The notes: a model not told the origin generated them from the sequence alone. DNA of 29,338 nucleotides from an uncultured Eubacterium sp. (GCA_910586445.1 CAJUHV010000020.1:1-29338); one strand, 5' to 3'. Shown: positions 15,692-23,813, counted from the first letter of the stretch. Made by a program: numbers and translations.

Positions 15692-17716
15692 ATGGGAGAA
15701 ATGTTTGAAGCAGATTGTGAGGGGCTGGTGAGAGATTGTATGACAATAGAAACTTTTGATAAGAATGGAGGCGGGGGAGGAGTGTGTGCTGGTTTTACAG
15801 GCAGGAATAAATTAGTGGAAGAGTACGATGTAGTCGTAGTAGGTGCAGGGCATGCTGGGTGTGAAGCGGCGTTGGCCTGTGCGAGGCTTGGAATGGAAAC
15901 TGTTATTTTTACGGTAAGTGTAGACAGCATTGCATTGATGCCGTGCAATCCTAATATCGGGGGAAGCTCGAAAGGGCATTTGGTCAGGGAGATTGATGCA
16001 CTGGGCGGACAGATGGGTATTAATATAGATAAGACTTTTATCCAGTCCAAAATGCTGAACAGGTCGAAAGGGCCTGCAGTACACTCGCTGCGTGCACAGG
16101 CAGATAAATCAGATTATAGTATGGAAATGCGCAGAACGCTGCAGAGTACGGCACATCTTACGATTAAGCAGTCAGAGGTTTCGGAAATTATTACACAAGC
16201 TGATGGAGATATGCAGAAAATTACGGGTGTCAAGACTGCCTCAGGTGCTCTGTACCATTGTAAGGCAGCTGTTTTATGTACGGGAACTTATCTTCGTGCA
16301 AGATGCCTGACAGGTGAGATGATTACACATACAGGGCCGAACGGGCTTATGGCAGCGAATTATCTGACTGATTCTTTGAAAGCACATGGAATTGAAATGT
16401 TTCGATTTAAAACGGGTACTCCGGCGAGAATAGACAGAAGGTCAATTGATTTTTCTAAAATGCAGGAGCAAAAGGGAGATGAATATATAGTTCCATTTTC
16501 ATTTACGACAAATCCTGATGATGTACAGATTGATCAGGTTTCTTGCTGGCTGACTTATACAAATGAACAGACGCATAAAATCATCCGTGAAAATCTGAAC
16601 AGATCACCCATCTATGCCGGAGTGATCGAAGGAACAGGGCCGCGTTACTGTCCGTCGATTGAAGATAAGGTAGTTAAATTTCCGGATAAGGACAGACATC
16701 AGCTTTTTGTAGAGCCGGAAGGGATTCATACGAATGAAATGTATATTGCCGGAATGTCCAGTTCACTGCCGGAAGATGTACAGCATGAAATGTACCGGAC
16801 AGTTCCGGGGCTGGAAAATGCGAAGATTGTGAGAAATGCCTATGCGATAGAATATGACTGTATGAATCCGAATCAGTTATTTCCAAGCCTCGAATTCAAA
16901 AAAATAAATGGCCTGTTTAGTGGAGGGCAGTTTAATGGAAGTTCTGGCTACGAAGAAGCGGCTGCACAAGGGCTGGTTGCTGGTATTAATGCTGCTATGG
17001 AGATCTTAGGAAGAGAGCCATTGATCCTAGATCGTTCGGAATCCTATATAGGTGTGCTGATTGATGATCTGGTGACAAAAGAAAATCATGAACCGTATCG
17101 GATGATGACGTCTCGAGCTGAATACCGTCTTCTTCTCAGGCAGGATAATGCGGATCTTAGATTGACAGAAAAAGGATATAAAATCGGGCTTATTTCAAGA
17201 GATCGGTATGAGTGGGTGGAAAAAAAGAAGCAGATGATCCAGGAAGAACTGGAGCGTATTTCACACGTGACAGTGGGGGCAAATCCAAAAACGCAGGAGC
17301 TGTTGAAACAATACAAAAGTGTTCCTTTGAATACAGGGTCTAGTCTGTCAGAGCTGATACGCAGGCCGGAGCTGAATTATGATCTGCTGAGAGATTTAGA
17401 CCCCCAAAGACCCGAGCTGCCGGATGCAGTAATTGAACAGGTAAATATCAATATAAAATATGATGGGTATATTAAGAGACAGATCAAACAGGTAGAAAGT
17501 TTTAAAAAGCTGGAAAACAAGAAGCTGGAAAAAGATTTTGATTATGAGGCTGTGTCTGGACTTAGAATAGAAGCCAGACAAAAATTAAAACTGTACCGTC
17601 CGGTATCTATCGGGCAGGCATCTCGTATATCAGGAGTGTCGCCGGCAGATATTTCCGTTTTGCTGGTATATCTGGAGCAGTATTATCATAATAAAAGGAT
17701 CAATGGTGAAGGATGA
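15692..17716 (+). CDS. mnmG: tRNA uridine 5-carboxymethylaminomethyl modification enzyme MnmG (GidA)
   Basis: The FAD-binding partner of MnmE, which completes U34 modification. The Rossmann motif is YDVVVVGAGHAGCEAA (residues 45-60), and NPNIGGSSKGHLVREIDALGG, GTYLRARCLTG and FKTGTPARI follow, all strongly conserved. The C-terminus ends with the GidA-type ISGVSPADISVLLVYLEQ. At 674 residues it is about 40 longer than typical (about 630). The excess is N-terminal and includes two cysteines and a run of five glycines before the Rossmann strand. AGAGGT eight bases before ATG 15692 supports the long form; ATG 15740 would shorten it by 16 residues. No frameshift is seen. Confidence 0.96.
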   Translation: MGEMFEADCEGLVRDCMTIETFDKNGGGGGVCAGFTGRNKLVEEYDVVVVGAGHAGCEAALACARLGMETVIFTVSVDSIALMPCNPNIGGSSKGHLVREIDALGGQMGINIDKTFIQSKMLNRSKGPAVHSLRAQADKSDYSMEMRRTLQSTAHLTIKQSEVSEIITQADGDMQKITGVKTASGALYHCKAAVLCTGTYLRARCLTGEMITHTGPNGLMAANYLTDSLKAHGIEMFRFKTGTPARIDRRSIDFSKMQEQKGDEYIVPFSFTTNPDDVQIDQVSCWLTYTNEQTHKIIRENLNRSPIYAGVIEGTGPRYCPSIEDKVVKFPDKDRHQLFVEPEGIHTNEMYIAGMSSSLPEDVQHEMYRTVPGLENAKIVRNAYAIEYDCMNPNQLFPSLEFKKINGLFSGGQFNGSSGYEEAAAQGLVAGINAAMEILGREPLILDRSESYIGVLIDDLVTKENHEPYRMMTSRAEYRLLLRQDNADLRLTEKGYKIGLISRDRYEWVEKKKQMIQEELERISHVTVGANPKTQELLKQYKSVPLNTGSSLSELIRRPELNYDLLRDLDPQRPELPDAVIEQVNINIKYDGYIKRQIKQVESFKKLENKKLEKDFDYEAVSGLRIEARQKLKLYRPVSIGQASRISGVSPADISVLLVYLEQYYHNKRINGEG

Positions 17717-18095
17717 GAATTGAATTCAAAAAATCATTAGTTTTTTGTTTATGGAAATAGCATGATAGTGATTCGTGATGCGAATTGAAATTCAGAAAAT
17801 CTATGGTTATTATTGATTCAATGGAAATAGCATGATAATGATTCATAGTGCGAATTGAAATTCAGAAAATCATTAGTTATTATGAGTCTATAAAATGGCA
17901 TGATAAAGTTTTTATGAGAATGAGAATTGAAATATTGAAAATCATTTGTTATTTAATTGAGTCTATGGAACATCATGAAAAGGATTTTTGAAAAGAATGG
18001 GATTTGAAATTCTGAAATCATTAGTATTATAAGGATGGGGATTGGAATTTATTAGTATTATATGTGTCTATGAAAACAGCATATAGATAGATCGT
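17717..18095. repeat. Degenerate tandem repeat array, about 5.5 units
   Basis: The mnmG-rsmG gap is filled by imperfect direct repeats of 65-77 bases. Units start with a GAATTGAAATTC-like palindrome near 17717, 17782, 17852, 17924 and 18001, with a shortened sixth unit near 18040. Each continues with AAAATCATTAGTTATTA, a GATTCTATGGAAATAGCATGA-like part (units vary) and an AATGATTCAT-like part. Both unit sequence and length drift. No ORF spans it. The spacing and the drift across the whole unit do not fit CRISPR. Confidence 0.8.
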
Positions 18096-18171
18096 GCTGA
18101 AAATAAGAGATGATCAAGGAGTTGTATTAGTCGATGGAATTATATTATGATAGGGGAGTAAGAGGCAGGTT

Positions 18172-18900
18172 ATGAGCTATAATTTAGCAAAATTTAGAAA
18201 CCAGCTGCTGCAGTTCGGACTGTGCGCAACAGCTGATATGGAACATCAATTGATACGTTATTATGAGATTTTGACCGAGTGGAATAAAATAATGAATCTC
18301 ACGACAATAACTGATTTCGATGAAGTATTGGAAAAACATTTTCTTGACAGTGTTTCAATAGCAAATTATGTAGAGTTTAGTGAAATAATACGGCTTATCG
18401 ACGTCGGTACCGGAGCAGGATTTCCAGGGATTCCGTTAAAGATTTTATATCCACATATCAATGTATTGCTTGTTGATTCCTTAAATAAGAGGGTAAATTT
18501 TTTAAATGATGTGATCGGGCAGCTGCAGCTGAAAAATATAGAGGCGGTGCATGGAAGGGCAGAAGAGCTTGCCCGCAAAAAAGAATACCGCAATCAGTTT
18601 GATTTGTGCGTATCAAGGGCAGTTGCAAACCTGGCCAGTCTGAGTGAGTATTGTCTGCCGTTTGTAAAAATAGGGGGAATATTTGCTGCTTATAAATCGA
18701 TAGAGATTGACAGCGAAGTAGAGCAGTCAAAAAAGGCGCTGTGCTTATTAGGCGGAGAATTAAAAGATGTAAAAAAATTCGAGCTGCCTGATACAGAATA
18801 CAGCCGTTCGATTGTGATCATTGAAAATAAAGAAGTGACTTCTAAAAAATATCCCAGGAAAGCGGGGATACCTGGGAAACAGCCTTTAGGAATGGAATAG
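18172..18900 (+). CDS. rsmG: 16S rRNA (guanine(527)-N7)-methyltransferase RsmG (GidB)
   Basis: A 242-residue SAM-dependent methyltransferase that makes m7G527 in 16S rRNA. It has the GidB opening YYEILTEWNKIMNLTTI (residues 30-46), HFLDSVSI (56-63), the SAM-binding DVGTGAGFPGIPLKI (77-91), and CVSRAVANL. The C-terminal KKYPRKAGIPGKQPLG matches the family end. A GGGGAGTAAGAGG sequence precedes the ATG at 18172. It normally follows mnmG, but here the 455-base repeat array separates them. Its probable terminator is split by a repeat element. Confidence 0.95.
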   Translation: MSYNLAKFRNQLLQFGLCATADMEHQLIRYYEILTEWNKIMNLTTITDFDEVLEKHFLDSVSIANYVEFSEIIRLIDVGTGAGFPGIPLKILYPHINVLLVDSLNKRVNFLNDVIGQLQLKNIEAVHGRAEELARKKEYRNQFDLCVSRAVANLASLSEYCLPFVKIGGIFAAYKSIEIDSEVEQSKKALCLLGGELKDVKKFELPDTEYSRSIVIIENKEVTSKKYPRKAGIPGKQPLGME

Positions 18901-18915
18901 AATAAATAGTGTTTA

Positions 18916-19179
18916 CGGAATTTTCAATTTTGCCAGAGCGTGTTTGAAAAATGCTTTCTGTGAGATGAGCTTTACACTTAGTACCCACCGGGCATGATAT
19001 GGAGAATTTATCCCAAATTTATGAGGCATAGCGGGCTATGTTGATTAAATTTAGGATGAATTATCCGCATCATCTTGGACATTAGTAGTCCAAGATGCTT
19101 GAAGTGGGGAGTGCAGATCGTGGGCATGATTTTTTAAACACTCTCTCGATAGCAGAGTCAGATTGAAAATTCCGTTTTT
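18916..19179 (+). terminator. Probable rsmG terminator split by an inserted element
   Basis: CGGAATTTTCAAT (18916-18928) is exactly complementary to ATTGAAAATTCCG (19162-19174), which is followed by TTTTTA. Without the sequence between, this would be an ordinary 13-pair terminator with a U-tract 15 bases after rsmG. The space between the arms holds the TIR element at 18935-19146. The outer arms are not part of the other element copies, which suggests insertion into the loop. Confidence 0.6.
18935..19146 (+). repeat. TIR repeat element, copy A
   Basis: About 212 bases with imperfect terminal inverted repeats: AGAGCGTGTTTGAAAAATG on the left against AGAGAGTGTTTAAAAAATC read inward from the right (16 of 19). 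Inside, 19010-19057 forms a nested hairpin (AAATTTA with TAAATTT, CATAGC with GCTATG), and CATCTTGGAC/GTCCAAGATG (19071-19080, 19088-19097) forms another. It shares clear blocks with copies at 20715 and 21084. No protein is encoded. It looks like a miniature inverted-repeat element or a structured intergenic repeat; boundaries are approximate. Confidence 0.75.
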
Positions 19180-19190
19180 ATATTTGAAAG

Positions 19191-20129
19191 TTAGTTCAGT
19201 GATCTTTTAATCTTGTCAGCAATTGTTTCCGGTATTTCTAATTGTGGCAATAGACGGCAGTTGGATACATAGACTGCATGTATATTCTTATTATATTTCT
19301 TGTATTCTTGAATAATTGATTTATAGTTTCCATTACCGATTAAATATAGGTTATGATTTATTTTATTAAGTGCATATATAATATTAATATTTGTATATTT
19401 GCCTATTATGCTGCCGAGTAAAAATTTACCGGAAGAGTGCTGGTTATGAGCATTATAGTAGGTGATATCCAATGTTTTTGACGATACATTTTTGTCATTA
19501 TAAAAGCAAATATATTTATAATAATCTTCAATAGAGGATTTAGACATTTTGCAGTTATAAAGAAAAGTACCTATAATAGGGAGTTCTAATATATTGGATT
19601 CAATTTTATTTTTATAAGTTGCTGGTTTTACTAGTTTATCAATGGATGTTGGATTGATAATCACAATTTTATTTATAATACCAGGGTAAAAACGTGCCGT
19701 CATCAGTACAATAGAACTTGAAAAACTTGCCGCACATATATTTGTTTTTTCTTTTATTACCTCGTTGATGAATGCAGAAATAATTTGTACATACATATAA
19801 TTGATGTAAGTAATGTTAGGTTTGTCCGAATTACCACAGCCAAGAAGATCAAGCTCATATACATGAAAATCTTTGGAAAGTATATCGTCAATACGATACC
19901 ATTCCTCTTTGGATGATGAAGGAATCAGATTGTGAATGAGCAGCAGAGGCGGATTTTTATTATCACCTTTTTCTATATATTGGATTTGATGTTCTTTCCA
20001 TACAAATGTGAAGCTGTTTTTGGAAGAAGTAATCGGAGTAATGCATGAGTCGATATATTTATTTGCAGCATATAGGGCAGTAAGTAATAATGATGAATAT
20101 GTGACGAGCTTTTTTGTTGGTTTATTCAT
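19191..20129 (-). CDS. Alpha/beta-hydrolase-fold protein, probably without the usual triad
   Basis: A 312-residue protein with an N-terminal membrane or signal-anchor helix (about residues 8-23) and an alpha/beta-hydrolase pattern. LLLIHN (62-67) replaces the HG oxyanion motif, and LDLLGCGNSDKP (93-104) is the usual strand-4 signature. The nucleophile elbow reads AASFS (133-137) instead of GxSxG, so Ser135 remains. The acid position in LYLIGNGN is Asn268 instead of Asp, and NCRLLPQLEIPE has Leu293 where the catalytic His is expected. It may be a pseudoenzyme. Codons are AT-rich compared with the origin genes. A strong AAAGGAGG precedes the ATG at 20129. It is convergent with rsmG, and its partners are unknown. 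Confidence 0.75.
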   Translation of the reverse strand: MNKPTKKLVTYSSLLLTALYAANKYIDSCITPITSSKNSFTFVWKEHQIQYIEKGDNKNPPLLLIHNLIPSSSKEEWYRIDDILSKDFHVYELDLLGCGNSDKPNITYINYMYVQIISAFINEVIKEKTNICAASFSSSIVLMTARFYPGIINKIVIINPTSIDKLVKPATYKNKIESNILELPIIGTFLYNCKMSKSSIEDYYKYICFYNDKNVSSKTLDITYYNAHNQHSSGKFLLGSIIGKYTNINIIYALNKINHNLYLIGNGNYKSIIQEYKKYNKNIHAVYVSNCRLLPQLEIPETIADKIKRSLN

Positions 20130-20580
20130 ATGTGCCTCCTTTTATAAACTTGTAAAAAACGTATATTTATATTATACCTTATATTGGGAAAGATATGTTA
20201 TAAAAATTTCTTAAAATTAAATAATTTTGTAGATGTGAATATTTGTTTGAAATATAATAGTTTCTTTGTAGGGTGCGGTGCATTGATTGTAGAATATTGA
20301 TTATGAATCTATATGCTATGAAATGAATATCAGCTATAAAATATCCTTATTATAAAAATTTGGACAGTATATAAAGATTCCGAACTGTATATAATTTGTA
20401 TGTGATAGAACAGAATGATCGATCACGGGATATATTGAATGAAATTGGTGTAAATTCATTATATCTGCTTTATTGGCGTCAAGTTTTTTGTTTTTTCTAA
20501 TGAACTGTTTTGGATGATTTTATCATTTATTATATTTTGCCTGCAGAAGGTAAAATCTATTGAGATTTTTATATTGTTTT
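20130..20580. other. AT-rich spacer upstream of the hydrolase
   Basis: No credible ORF or RNA gene was found. A TATAAT on the minus strand (complement at 20171-20176) about 42 bases before the hydrolase start could be its -10, but no matching -35 is evident. Confidence 0.35.
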
Positions 20581-20620
20581 AATCAGCAGTAATGTTTCAC
20601 GTGAAACATTGCTGCTGATT
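20581..20620. repeat. 40-base near-perfect palindrome around a parS site
   Basis: AATCAGCAGTAATGTTTCAC and its mirrored right arm differ at one position, giving 19 of 20 pairs. The centre is parS site 1. The outer ten bases of each arm are additional to the parS consensus. Confidence 0.85.
20593..20608. promoter_or_regulatory. parS site 1 (ParB-binding)
   Basis: TGTTTCACGTGAAACA, a perfect 16-base palindrome matching the Firmicute parS consensus. ParB nucleates here, spreads and is used to segregate the origin region. Confidence 0.93.
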
Positions 20621-20660
20621 ATTGAATAACATAATTTTTTATATAATTTTTTTAACGGAA

Positions 20661-20676
20661 TGTTTCACGTGAAACA
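20661..20676. promoter_or_regulatory. parS site 2
   Basis: A second perfect TGTTTCACGTGAAACA, 52 bases after site 1. Both sites share the right flank TTGCTG. It lies about 38 bases before repeat copy B. Confidence 0.93.
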
Positions 20677-20714
20677 TTGCTGTCATGTGAATTAAGCGAC
20701 CAGATGATAAAACC

Positions 20715-20922
20715 AGGGCATGTTTTTAAAATGCTTTCTGTCAAATATGTGTCACAATTTGTGGGAAATTTGGCTTGAATGAGGTGTGTCAGCAGGGCAT
20801 GATATAGTGGGCTGCGATGAACGAATATGGGACAGATATACCGCATTATTTTGGACATTGGCATTCAAATAAGCATGAAATGAGGCGTGCAGTTGACAGA
20901 AATGATTTTTCAAACATGACTA
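20715..20922 (+). repeat. TIR repeat element, copy B
   Basis: About 208 bases. The left end AGGGCATGTTTTTAAAATGC resembles the start of copy A. The right end, read inward, gives TAGTCATGTTTGAAAAATC. The right half shares CCGCAT-ATTTTGGACATT and a GGCGTGCAG-like block with copy A, and the middle shares GGGCATGATAT. It is more diverged than A, and the nested hairpin is less obvious. No gene is encoded. Confidence 0.65.
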
Positions 20923-21080
20923 GTACTTTATTCACGTAGAAATATAAATCCATTACAGCCTGATTCACTCCATTGCTTCTTTAAAATTTTAATCTATTGT
21001 ATCACATCTCTTTTAAAATTTTGTCTTATACTGACGCTAATCATTCGGCACTAAACTTTAATTTTTAGCATAATGAAACC
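20923..21080. other. Spacer between repeat copies B and C
   Basis: AT-rich sequence without a supported ORF, RNA or regulatory motif. Confidence 0.3.
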
Positions 21081-21083
21081 ACT

Positions 21084-21343
21084 AGAGCGTGTCTTGTAAT
21101 TCTTTTTGTCATATGCATGACCTACTCTGCAGCATATTTGCTTCTCATCAGATCAACGCAGCATGCTATATCATACTATGTGGGTATGCTTCACTCATTT
21201 GGGATAAATCTCCTATAAATTTTGATTTCACATAATTCACCCCAAATTCAATCAACATAGTACGATATGCCCCATAAATTTGGAATGAATTTTCCGCCAA
21301 ATGTGAAGTACATCTCATGGAAAGCATTTTTTAGACACGTTCT
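21084..21343 (-). repeat. TIR repeat element, copy C (opposite orientation)
   Basis: About 260 bases, inverted relative to A and B. The ends are ACTAGAGCGTGTCT on the left and, read inward from the right, ACTAGAACGTGTCT (13 of 14). The minus strand shares AAAAAATGCTTTC, GAGATG, CCAAATTTATG, GGCAT and CTATGTTGATT with copy A. The nested hairpin is kept with changed bases (CCAAATT with AATTTGG), so pairing appears conserved. It has about 50 more bases in the distal half than A and B. Confidence 0.7.
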
Positions 21344-21601
21344 AGTACTACATTAAACTTTGTTCATTATATTAAAAAAACTGTTTTAGATATACTTTTC
21401 ATAAATAATAACGTAGAATCGTTAGACTATATAGCAGTTTCTGCTCTTAGCAGGCAATGAAATACGAAGTGTTCGATGTTTGTCCTAATATTGGATTGAA
21501 GTGACGAGTGTTAAAATGGAATGATATATACAAAATAATGATTTGCTTTCGGATTTTGTAATTTATATTTATAAGTAACTTATTTAATTCCAATTTACAA
21601 A
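21344..21601. other. Spacer between repeat copy C and parS site 3
   Basis: AT-rich, with no supported ORF or RNA. No clear promoter was seen. Confidence 0.3.
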
Positions 21602-21617
21602 TGTTTCACGTGAAACA
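21602..21617. promoter_or_regulatory. parS site 3
   Basis: A third perfect TGTTTCACGTGAAACA, about 400 bases before parA, closest to the parAB genes. Flanks differ from sites 1 and 2, so this copy is independent of their shared right flank. Confidence 0.93.
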
Positions 21618-21725
21618 TAGAAAACAAAAATACATAAGACGTAATAGAATATGTAATTAAATTGCAGAAGCATTATAAAATAATAAAAAATTTATTTTAA
21701 AAATATAGAAAATACAATCAGAAGG

Positions 21726-21734
21726 TGCTATAAT
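21726..21734 (+). promoter_or_regulatory. Candidate extended -10 promoter of parAB
   Basis: TGC directly precedes a perfect TATAAT (21729-21734), an extended -10 element that can work without a good -35; none was seen. It lies about 110 bases after parS site 3, so ParB spreading could affect it. It would give a leader of about 280 bases before parA. Confidence 0.5.
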
Positions 21735-21739
21735 AGATT

Positions 21740-21930
21740 CTGTTGTAACAGATTGATACTCCATCTGGACGATTTTTACATAACTGGATTTGCACCATTA
21801 CTGTACTGATCTGATCAGTCGATGGAGCTGTTTATCACTGAAAAAAGATCGTTCTGTTAAAGTCAATTAGACTGCACAGGATTTTTATTTTGTCTGGATA
21901 ACTCCAAAGATAACAAAATAAACTTTGGAA
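21740..21930 (+). ncRNA. Possible structured leader upstream of parA
   Basis: The predicted leader contains several complementary pairs: TCTGTT/AACAGA near 21739-21752, a CTCCATC/GATGGAG closing stem (21759-21765 with 21821-21827) enclosing the palindrome ACTGATCTGATCAGT (21805-21819), and TCCAAAG/CTTTGGA (21903-21909 with 21923-21929). It does not match a riboswitch family I recognise. Structure is inferred only from pairing by eye. Confidence 0.35.
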
Positions 21931-22021
21931 TATTGATCTTTGTTAACAATTAACTTATTATTGTTTAAATACTATTTTGCTAACATTAATTCTATGTTTT
22001 ATGAATTAGAAAGGAAAAAGA

Positions 22022-22789
22022 ATGGGAAGAATCATTGCAATTGCAAATCAGAAAGGTGGAGTAGGTAAGACTACTACGACAATTAATCTGTCTGCCTGTC
22101 TTTCAGAATCAGGACAAAAAGTTCTCACCATTGATTTAGATCCCCAAGGTAATACAACGAGTGGAATTGGTCTGGAAAAAAGCGAATTGAAAGATACTGT
22201 TTATGAGTTATTATTGGATGAATGCACAATCAAGTCATGCATTTATGAAACACAAATAGATGGATTGCATATAATTCCTGCAAATGTGAATTTATCTGGA
22301 GCAGAAATTGAGCTTTTAGGTATTAACGATCGTGAGTATTTATTAAAGAATGCGATTGATTACATAAGAGATGATTATGATTTTATTATTATAGATTGTC
22401 CGCCTGCTTTGAATATGCTTACTTTAAATGCTATGACTACAGCAAACTCTATACTTGTCCCTATACAATGTGAATATTATGCACTGGAAGGACTGAGCCA
22501 GCTGATTCATACAATAGACCTTGTACAGCAGAGATTAAATCCAAAAATGATTATTGAGGGTGTTGTTTTTACGATGTATGATGCAAGGACAAATTTATCT
22601 ATGCAGGTTGTTGAAAATGTAAAGGAAAATCTAAATACTACAATTTATAAGACAATTATTCCTAGAAATGTGAAGCTCGCAGAAGCGCCAAGTCATGGTC
22701 TTCCAATTAATTTATATGATAAAAAATCAGCTGGTGCTGAAAGCTACCGTTTATTGGCAAAAGAGGTCATGAATAGAAAGGATTTATAA
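22022..22789 (+). CDS. parA: Chromosome-partitioning ATPase ParA (Soj)
   Basis: A 255-residue deviant Walker ATPase that binds DNA nonspecifically and moves ParB-parS complexes; in Firmicutes Soj also regulates DnaA. The deviant Walker A is KGGVGKTTT (residues 11-19), DLDPQGNTTSG follows, and the Walker B-type IIDCPPALNMLT is present. The MGRIIAIANQ start and 255-residue length are typical of Soj. AAAGGAAAAAGA precedes the ATG. parB starts one base after the stop, so the two are translationally coupled. It follows three parS sites. Confidence 0.96.
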   Translation: MGRIIAIANQKGGVGKTTTTINLSACLSESGQKVLTIDLDPQGNTTSGIGLEKSELKDTVYELLLDECTIKSCIYETQIDGLHIIPANVNLSGAEIELLGINDREYLLKNAIDYIRDDYDFIIIDCPPALNMLTLNAMTTANSILVPIQCEYYALEGLSQLIHTIDLVQQRLNPKMIIEGVVFTMYDARTNLSMQVVENVKENLNTTIYKTIIPRNVKLAEAPSHGLPINLYDKKSAGAESYRLLAKEVMNRKDL

Positions 22790-22790
22790 C

Positions 22791-23705
22791 ATGTCTGTAA
22801 AAAAGGGTGGTTTGGGAAAAGGATTAGGGAAAGGCCTCGATTCTTTGATTCCTGATAAAGTAGGAATTACGGAAACGGTCGAAGAAGAAAAAAAAGACGA
22901 GGTAATGGTTAATATAAATAAAGTTGAGCCAAACAGAGAACAGCCTCGAAAGAATTTTGATGAAGATGCACTTTTGGAACTGGCAGAATCAATCAAACAG
23001 TTTGGTGTATTGCAGCCGCTATTGGTACAGGACAAGGAAACCTATTATGAAATTGTCGCTGGCGAGAGAAGGTGGCGGGCAGCAAAATTAGCCGGGGTCA
23101 AAGAGATTCCAATTATTGTGAAGAATTTGACGCCGCAAGAAATTGTAGAAATTTCATTAATCGAAAATATTCAAAGAGAGGATTTAAATCCGATTGAAGA
23201 AGCTATTGCTTTTAAACGGCTATTGACAGAGTTTAATCTAAAGCAGGATGAAGTAGCAGAACGTGTGTCTAAATCAAGGACAACAGTGACGAATTCAATG
23301 CGACTGTTAAAATTAGATGAAAAAGTACAGCAGATGGTCATTGATGAAATGCTGACAACAGGTCATGCCAGAGCATTATTAGCAATTGAAAATCGTGAGA
23401 AACAATATACTGTTGCGCAGAAAGTATTTGATGAGAAGCTTAGTGTCCGGGAAACAGAAAAACTAGTTAAGAAATTAGCAAAGGCAAATGATTCTGATTC
23501 AAAGAAAGTAGAAAAAGAAGACGAGGATGAGTTAAAAAGGCTTCGTGTAGTATATCATGACTTGGAAGAAAAAATGAAAGAAGCACTTGGAACAAAAGTA
23601 GTCATAAACTATAAGGACAAAAATAAAGGTAAAATTGAAATAGAATATTATGACTCTGAACAGTTTGAGCATTTATATGACATGCTTCAGACTTTGAAAA
23701 AATAA
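22791..23705 (+). CDS. parB: Chromosome-partitioning protein ParB (Spo0J)
   Basis: A 304-residue CTP-dependent clamp that loads at parS. It has the basic GGLGKGLGKGLDSLIPDK N-terminus that stimulates ParA, the ParB/Srx domain with REQPRKNFDEDALLELAESI, the CTP-pocket motif GERRWRAAKLAG, and ENIQREDLNPIEEA. A helix-turn-helix (QDEVAERVSKSRTTVTNSMRLL) reads parS. The C-terminal part starts after an acidic, lysine-rich linker and should dimerise. GAAAGGAT lies before ATG 22791. Three perfect parS palindromes in the window fit its specificity. Confidence 0.96.
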   Translation: MSVKKGGLGKGLGKGLDSLIPDKVGITETVEEEKKDEVMVNINKVEPNREQPRKNFDEDALLELAESIKQFGVLQPLLVQDKETYYEIVAGERRWRAAKLAGVKEIPIIVKNLTPQEIVEISLIENIQREDLNPIEEAIAFKRLLTEFNLKQDEVAERVSKSRTTVTNSMRLLKLDEKVQQMVIDEMLTTGHARALLAIENREKQYTVAQKVFDEKLSVRETEKLVKKLAKANDSDSKKVEKEDEDELKRLRVVYHDLEEKMKEALGTKVVINYKDKNKGKIEIEYYDSEQFEHLYDMLQTLKK

Positions 23706-23813
23706 ATTGAACAGATCTATGTAGAAATCAGAATGTATATACTTATAATACAAACTAGATCTCATACATACAATTTTAAGATAACTAAAATATTAAGAAA
23801 CTGGAGGAAAAAG

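Noticed and set aside
17717..18095. CRISPR array
   Set aside because: Repeats drift over the whole 65-77 base unit; there is no constant short repeat with unique spacers, and no cas genes.
18852..18877. TCCCAGG/CCTGGGA hairpin near the end of rsmG as terminator
   Set aside because: It lies within conserved C-terminal codons and no T-run follows; the outer arms at 18916 and 19162 are a better candidate.
20652..20864. Minus-strand 70-residue ORF
   Set aside because: It lies over parS site 2 and repeat copy B, and shows no family features.
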